Positions 17,183 to 21,744 of a stretch of DNA of 21,744 bases are shown piece after piece. Under the pieces are notes generated by a model. It searched no databases, was not told the origin of the DNA, and was given only the letters and a program-made list of their open reading frames with translations. Every line of letters starts with the position of its first letter. The stretch's first letter is position 1. Source of the stretch: Priapulus caudatus (lineage: Eukaryota > Priapulida > Priapulimorpha > Priapulimorphida > Priapulidae); NCBI RefSeq assembly GCF_000485595.1, contig NW_014577078.1, forward strand, positions 1,536,678-1,558,421. The letters run 5' to 3'. Both the position numbers and the translations under genes were made by a program.

Positions 17183-17553
17183 AGCCAGTTCGCAGTTAGC
17201 CAAGGGGTTGTGTGACGTCATAGGTCACCGGGTCATTTGTGACAAAAATAGATGAAATCTCGAGTGCGGCGTGCGCTCTCGATTCAGTACGTATATGTAC
17301 ATGTATTCTGTGTACGTGTACACGCACGCATATGTACGTGCGCACGCACGCAGCACGTGTACGTGCACACTCACGCACGCACGCACGCACGTGTACATGC
17401 ACACGCGAAGACTGTACATAGCATTACAAGGACACAGATGCATGCGTATGTGTACTGTGCGGTCGAAATACGAACTATTTTGCACAAATGACCTGACCCG
17501 GAAGAATTTGTGGCAAAGTTCGCGCATGCGCAGACTGTAACTACGAACTGGCT
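17183..17553. mobile_element. TA-flanked TIR element (Tc1/mariner-like MITE)
   Basis: AGCCAGTTCGCAGTTA at 17183 is mirrored by TAACTACGAACTGGCT ending at 17553 (one mismatch). TA lies directly outside both ends (17181-17182 and 17554-17555), and the complementarity continues two more bases outward. Similarity persists inside: GGGTCATTTGTGACAAAAATAG on the left matches the reverse of the right side around 17470-17500. A TA duplication is typical of Tc1/mariner elements. The right end contains GCGCATGCGCA (17522). The centre is an alternating ACGTGC-type repeat; no transposase. Confidence 0.65.
17285..17405. repeat. Alternating ACGTGTAC/CGCACG low-complexity tract
   Basis: About 120 bases dominated by ACGT, GTAC, GTGC and CACG words, largely alternating purine and pyrimidine. 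Overlapping open frames on both strands (Thr/His/Arg/Cys/Val-rich) are translations of this tract. Confidence 0.85.
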
Positions 17554-17751
17554 TATTCATGTAAAATCGTCAAATGGAAATCGTTGGACGCATGTAAAAG
17601 GCTCTGTGCAATTCTGGTTAGTGGGGGTCATTTTCCCGATTGAAGGTATGATACCCCGAATGTATTTGCCGAGTGTTTGTGACTGTTGTAGGGGTAAAAT
17701 TTGTTGTTTTTTGGCATCTAGATCTCATCTTATTTAATTGTTTTTTTACAG

Positions 17752-17809
17752 TGTGTTGGTAACCAAGCAACGATTGGAGGGAGAAAACCGAAAAAGGAAT
17801 CAATTACTG
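17752..17809 (+). other. Candidate short coding exon (weak)
   Basis: TTTAATTGTTTTTTTACAG ending at 17751 is a strong-looking splice acceptor. The 58 bases that follow are open in one frame and read CVGNQATIGGRKPKKESIT, with a basic KPKK patch. A donor-like TG|GTAGTG ends it at 17809, which is a weak match. The exon end phase fits the candidate at 18327. An RFX X-box-like word GTAACCAAGCAAC at 17759-17771 gives an alternative explanation for part of this sequence. Protein family not recognised. Confidence 0.2.
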
Positions 17810-18326
17810 GTAGTGCTTGTGCTGGAGGCAGTGGTTAGTTGATCTCATAGATGTTCGCCAAACCTGTTTTGTAAAGACGTGGTTTAAATTCTCTAAAGGA
17901 GTAAGCGCAGTACTCGTAGCAGTCTCAGATGTGTAGGCTTTTGGGTTGATCAATACATGCAGTTTTCATGAATCAAGTCGGTTGTTATCTAGGATATACA
18001 GCCAGCGTGCCACGATCAATACTAGTGTGGGCGTGTATGTACGTTTAGGATTGCAGTAACGTTGCTGGCTAGTTTGCTGCTGTGAAGCCATATATACGGT
18101 CTGAGAGGTCACTCTGTGTACATACTAAGACGACTGTATTTAGCAAATTAAGTCTAGGGCATTGCTAGGGATAACTAGAAAGTCACACATTATAGTAGCA
18201 TAGGGAGAAGCCATGTGACTCTTTGGATACTAACCATTCGGTAACATCAGAACAAGTGCTTTCTCATTCGGCATAGAACCAATCTTATATAGCTGCAGTC
18301 AACCAGCTTTCATTTCTCCCCTGTAG

Positions 18327-18370
18327 GTGGAGCTGCAGGCAGTCGAGATGAACTGGAAATGCCAGATAGA
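18327..18370 (+). other. Candidate short coding exon (weak)
   Basis: The acceptor CATTTCTCCCCTGTAG ends at 18326 and the donor AGA|GTGAGC follows 18370. Joined to the candidate exon at 17752-17809 the reading phase is kept, giving GGAAGSRDELEMPDR across and after the junction. The frame also stays open past the donor to a stop at about 18450, so it could be the end of a longer exon. No family recognised; both exons could be chance. Confidence 0.2.
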
Positions 18371-18479
18371 GTGAGCATGAGCATTTATTGCTACACTCAG
18401 CAAACCACTCTGCAAACTGCACAGTGTGCGTCACTGTCAGAAAACACCATGTAAACGGCGAGAGAAACTTGGAAACGTG

Positions 18480-18861
18480 AGACTCATTCACAGTGGCTAA
18501 AAGTGCGCCGGTACACACACATTGTCTGCCGCACACACAAATGCAGGCACGCGCGTGGAAGGAAAAGATGGTGCATTAAATCCCCGCTGAAACCGGCTGT
18601 CACACGAATGCTATCGGAAAGCGTGCATTACGGGAAAACACCTGTAAACTGTTGCTGTAATCTGCACCCCGAGAACTATCTTCATCGCCGGTAGATAGAC
18701 TGTAAGCATTATTGCCTCGCCGGACGCCGGTATCGCTCGTCTTAAAGCTGGATTGTAGTCGGCTGTGCTACAAGCTCTTGCAACTGTACACGGGTAGGCG
18801 CCTGTCTCTGGAGCACCCGATGCACACCGATCCTATCAAGAACAAGGAGAAGCGTAGCAGC
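18480..18861 (+). promoter_or_regulatory. CpG-richer putative promoter / 5' leader
   Basis: Compared with the AT-rich flanks, this stretch has more G+C and many CpG steps (GCGCCGG, CACGCGCG, CGCCGGACGCCGG). It leads directly into the candidate first coding exon. TGCATTACGGGAA at about 18623 partly resembles a ZNF143/STAF site. No TATA box or clear initiator was identified. Confidence 0.3.
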
Positions 18862-18980
18862 ATGGCGGGAGCAGCGATGATCGAAGCGCCGCAGCGAGAT
18901 GAGCCGATCAACAGCAGGAATAGCCCGTCCGCACTCAACATACTCTCGAATAGCACTGACGCCGAGGATTTTGCGAACAG
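18862..18980 (+). CDS. Putative first coding exon, unknown protein (5' partial gene)
   Basis: This is the best gene-like segment in the window. The ATG at 18862 sits in CAGCATGG, with A at -3 and G at +4, the favoured animal start context. The exon reads 39 codons beginning MAGAAMIEAPQRDEP and ending in an acidic STDAEDFAN, followed by a near-consensus donor CAG|GTAGGC after 18980 (phase 2). The frame would stop immediately at the TAG within the donor if unspliced. Codon use is GC-biased (GCGCCGCAG, CCGTCCGCA) unlike the surrounding AT-rich DNA. An in-frame upstream ATG at 18820, in weaker context, would add 14 residues (MHTDPIKNKEKRSS). The peptide looks like a disordered, Ser/Asn/Asp-rich N-terminus. 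I do not recognise the family, and no downstream exon was identified with confidence. It could be chance, but start context, composition and donor agree. Confidence 0.4.
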
Positions 18981-18984
18981 GTAG

Positions 18985-19370
18985 GCATCGGATTTTCATT
19001 CCTGTACGAGTTGGCATCTGTATGTTGGTCATTATGTATGGGGTTGTAGTGGCTTGCAGTGCGTGTTTACAGTGGGTATAGGTGTGTTTAGTGCATGCAT
19101 GGGTGCAGGTTATGCCCTTCAGGATCGGGCGCATGCCATGGCCTTCATGTGTGCGTGCGTGCGTGAGTGAGTGCATATATATGTGCATCCCACGTCGTAA
19201 TCCTATGCCCACTGCTGTATGGCTGTGCTGTGCTGTGCCTTGTGCATAGGTACGTACAACATTATGCATTTAGTGCATACAGTGCATTATATGCACTAAT
19301 GTGTGCATGAATGCGGTTTCGTGCGTGTATGTATGATACATTTACATGGCACACGTATGGTGTACCATAA
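18985..19370. other. Possible first intron, TGCAT-rich
   Basis: Low-complexity GT/GTGC runs (19147-19175) and many TGCAT words. A short perfect hairpin, TTAGTGCATA (19270-19279) with TATGCACTAA (19290-19299), is present. No coding signal. Confidence 0.4.
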
Positions 19371-19667
19371 GGCCAAAACAAAATATAGGTGTGCATGGTT
19401 ACGGTTTCCCGACCGACCCTATTTATTCCCAGCGACCCTAAACATTTTAATTGTCAATTTTCTTTAAAGTCACACAAAAAAATAAAAAAAAAAATTATAA
19501 AAAAATATGAATTGGACAGTTCCTGCTTCAAAAGGTACAACGCACATCCTTCGGACATCATGGTTCGTAAATAAAATATTTCAAGAAAATAAAATGTTTC
19601 CCCTATAGCTACCTACCCTATTTTTTTTCGGCATGTAACGGTAACCACACATATATTTGTTTTGGCC
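19371..19667. mobile_element. PIF/Harbinger-like MITE (TAA TSD)
   Basis: The element starts GGCCAAAACAAA and ends TTTGTTTTGGCC. The ends stay related further in: GTGTGCATGGTTACGG on the left, and GTGTGGTTACCGTTAC on the right read in reverse. TAA lies directly outside both ends (19368-19370 and 19668-19670). GG-starting ends with a 3-bp T(T/A)A duplication are typical of PIF/Harbinger elements. The 297-bp interior is AT-rich, with A runs at 19477-19504, and non-coding. Confidence 0.65.
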
Positions 19668-20101
19668 TAAGGTACGCAGTTGACATGTGATCCATACATA
19701 GCAATAGCACACGTTTGGATTAACATGCATGTGTCTGTGCATTATGCATACATCCCACATGTGTATGCATTCATGCATGGTACAACGTGAATGCATAACG
19801 TGACACGCGTGTGTGTGCTGTTGCTAGAGTTACTACACATCTGGGGTTTGGGGAAACTCAGATTATCCCGGTTTTCATGGCCCCCTGCCCAGTCCTGGTC
19901 GGAAAATGAAACTTTGCTCCATTGTTCTAGCTTTCAGTCAGTACAGTAGAGTAATAAAAGATTCGTTTATTTGTGCTAAACAAATTCATGATACAAAAAT
20001 TAACTTTATCTATACCAGTGTGATGTTGGATCCACCTTACACATGCATTAAAAATTACAAGAATGTGGAGAGAGTGTTTTAAATAAGCAGATTAGTGTTT
20101 A
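19668..20101. other. Unassigned, TGCAT-rich then AT-rich
   Basis: Up to about 19800 it continues the TGCAT/ATGCAT-rich character of the putative intron. The rest is AT-rich without a recognised feature. Confidence 0.35.
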
Positions 20102-20197
20102 GGTAAATCTAGGATGCATTTCGTTGGATACATTGTTGGTATAATATGATATAGGCCTACCAACAATGGAACCAACGAAATGTGTCGTAAATTTACC
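20102..20197. ncRNA. Precursor-miRNA-like hairpin (candidate)
   Basis: Arms 20102-20141 and 20158-20197 are complementary at 34 of 40 positions. In a + strand transcript two more positions become G-U pairs, so 36 of 40 can pair, with isolated mismatches and a 16-base loop. The whole fold is 96 bases. Size, spaced mismatches and loop resemble an animal miRNA precursor, but a small foldback MITE would look the same. No seed or mature sequence is recognised. Confidence 0.35.
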
Positions 20198-20366
20198 ATT
20201 ATGTTGATGCATTTACTTCCATCAGCATCCTTTCAGTGTTTACATAGTTATATTGAGTTAGCACAGTCTATATCTGCATGGCAATAGTAAAGGGCATTTG
20301 TTGCTGTTTTACATACTTATGCATAAGATGAAACTTAAAGGCAGTGACAGGTTACACACCTGCCGT

Positions 20367-20552
20367 GGGGCCCGTTCCCAGAAACAAAATAAGTCTTAAC
20401 ATTAGCGTTAAAATTAATTTTTTTCTCATAGACAGTTAAGAGAAACATGGTAAAGTTTCGAGTTTCCTATACGCAGTGTATAGAGAGGTCTGGTCTATGA
20501 GAAAAAGTTTATATGCTTGTCTAGGGTAATTTCGGTTCTGACAACAGGCCCT
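20367..20552. mobile_element. Possible short TIR element
   Basis: GGGCCCGTTCCCAGAAAC on the left and, reversed, GGGCCTGTTGTCAGAACC on the right agree at 14 of 18 positions. Inside, TTTTTCTCATAGAC (about 20420) pairs with GTCTATGAGAAAAA (about 20494). No convincing duplication flanks it. Confidence 0.35.
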
Positions 20553-21403
20553 GGTTTTACAGTGAAACACCATGGTAACCTTAGCTGTGCTGCCTCACCT
20601 AAGTGTATTGTGTTGTAATATCCTGTGTGTCTACTAATCAACCTAGTACAAATCTTCATGCTTGGATTCACGAAGATGAGAACTTTTTTTTCTAAAATTT
20701 CTGGTCCATGAAAAGTTTTTGGAAAGTTCTCTCTAAAATTAACAATTTTGTGTACCATATCTTCCAATGGCACTTTTTATTATATAAATGAAAGATGAAA
20801 ACCTTATTAAATTCATGTCTCGAAAAGAAGGAATGGGCTTTGATGAGAATATTTGTGAATGCAAGGGGTCTGTAAAGAAGGGGCGGTGTAAGCGTACACG
20901 GATGCATACCTTTTACGGTGCAACACATTATTAGTATATTTAGTGTAGTTTTATATTTGGCTTGCGAAATTTAAAAAAAAATGTTAGAAAGAATGTGAAC
21001 ATTCTAACGAATCTAAACGAGGTTTTCCTTAGTTTGTTGATGAATGTGAAACACATGCTAACGTTGTCTAGAGGCACTTTATGGCTATTCATTCGGTTTA
21101 AGTAATAGATAATAACTTAGAATTCGATAGAATATAAAAGTGTGGGTTTCCTGCTCGGACCATAAAATTGGATGCTCCTTGCATGTACCTCACGTATACT
21201 AGAAATGCACCCAAATGCAGTATTGGGCATATAGACAATATTGTGCAACGTTTGTCTCTAAAGGGGGAGCAGAATAAGTGTATGAATTATTCCATTGTTG
21301 TTCAGCTGATCTCAAATATGTCTCGGCCATGTTATGCGAATGTGCTATGCTGCTACATACGCCTACACATGTCAGCAGTGCTGCTGCCACCAACATTGTA
21401 ATT
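20553..21403. other. Unassigned region
   Basis: AT-rich and without a recognised gene. A 48-codon open frame at 20788-20934 (beginning MKDENLIKFM, with a Cys/Lys-rich middle CECKGSVKKGRCKR) is the only compositionally distinct one. It has no supporting signals, so I mention it without calling it. Confidence 0.35.
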
Positions 21404-21592
21404 GTATCCCCCGAACGAAGTTCGTGGGGATACTATGGGTTTTTGTCATCGGCGCGCCGCCGCCGCCGCACAGATTTCCTTGTGAACGCTCTTACCGGCT
21501 GCAGTTCTTCTCGGATCATCTTCAAATTTTGCATGAAGGTGTGTTATCGTAAAGCGAAGACGCCAATCGTTTTTGGTGTGGGCGGAGTCATC

Positions 21593-21606
21593 GTTGCCAT
21601 GGTAAC
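21593..21606. promoter_or_regulatory. RFX X-box palindrome
   Basis: GTTGCCATGGTAAC matches the RFX-family X-box consensus GTNRCC-N(0-3)-RGYAAC exactly. It sits inside the dispersed repeat, so every copy of that repeat may carry it. Binding is inference. Confidence 0.4.
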
Positions 21607-21664
21607 AACATTTTTTGTCGAAATATTGTAGAACCTGTAACTTCTGCACTTTTTACCCGATTGT

Positions 21665-21744
21665 CATAATATTTATATTTGTATTAAAATTTATATTTAA
21701 ATTTATATTAAAATTTAAATTTAAAAATAAAATAAAAATTTAAT
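21665..21744. repeat. A/T-rich low-complexity tail
   Basis: Interleaved ATTTATATT, AAATTTAAATTT and AAAATAAAAT words with almost no G or C to the window end. Confidence 0.85.

Larger units (their letters stand above)
21404..21744 (+). mobile_element. Dispersed repeat with terminal hairpin (3' end off window)
   Basis: It opens with a hairpin: GTATCCCCCGAAC (21404-21416), loop GAA, then GTTCGTGGGGATAC (21420-21433), with one bulged base. A CGCCGCCGCCGC run follows, then ATCATCTTCAAATTTTGCATGAAGGTGTG. This layout parallels the element at 13161 (terminal hairpin, low-complexity run, TTTCAAATT.GCAT block). The segment from about 21665 on is almost pure A/T. No coding capacity and no right end in the window. 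Confidence 0.5.

Noticed and set aside
18742-19269. Minus-strand 175-codon open frame overlapping the candidate exon
   Set aside because: Much of it (His/Thr/Cys-rich) reads the GTGC/TGCAT low-complexity sequence. The + strand interpretation has better start and splice signals. It is the main competitor if RNA shows minus-strand transcription.
20788-20934. 48-codon Cys/Lys-rich small frame
   Set aside because: Random occurrence cannot be excluded; no conservation data, no splice or leader signals.

Overview
The window looks like nuclear DNA from an animal, most likely a marine invertebrate; I cannot name the phylum. There is no bacterial-style gene packing and no long uninterrupted reading frame. 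Microsatellites are abundant, CpG is not depleted, and short non-autonomous DNA transposons with clear inverted ends and target-site duplications (TSDs) are packed closely. A 10-base N gap and an interstitial TTAGGG run are also present. Nearly every reading frame above 60 codons is a translation of simple repeats or transposon arms. No transposase, reverse transcriptase, tRNA, rRNA or CRISPR array was recognised.

Layout. 1-1100: simple repeats (AATCATT, CTG, a long GAT tract) in otherwise unassigned sequence. 1229-2195: an inverted-repeat element plus a solo arm, flanking a 42-bp tandem repeat built on a CTCCGGC/GCCGGAG palindrome. 2200-3350: AT-rich, empty. 3353-4773: three transposon-like units in a row (a hAT-like MITE, a MULE-like foldback element with TTAGGG repeats in its loop, and a second hAT-like MITE). 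5090-5650: CpG-rich CAGTCGC modules around a 36-bp nearly perfect hairpin. 5650-7080: no recognisable features. 7086-7600: a (GA)n tract followed by CTC/CTG repeats. 7948-10925: a satellite of about 546 bp per unit, about 5.4 units, carrying two NRF1-type GCGCATGCGC palindromes per unit. 10926-12207: a duplicated segment around the N gap, then a 276-bp tandem duplication. 12831-14164: two nested transposon-like elements. 14399-14737: an inverted second copy of the 4428-4773 MITE. 14738-17180: mostly unassigned, with a Z-DNA-type repeat and a TIR element. 17183-17553: a TA-flanked TIR element. 17750-18980: the only gene-like stretch, ending in a plausible first coding exon with a good start context and splice donor. 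18981-21744: possible intron of that gene, holding a Harbinger-like MITE, a UGCAUG cluster, a precursor-miRNA-like hairpin and a dispersed repeat with a terminal hairpin.

How the parts relate. The window is mainly a record of transposon insertion and tandem amplification, possibly upstream of and within the 5' end of one unidentified gene on the + strand. The strongest signals are the NRF1-palindrome satellite with small conserved hairpins, three CAGGG-ended elements that all show 6-bp TSDs, and several long hairpins. All were found by eye; no alignment, folding or database search was run.
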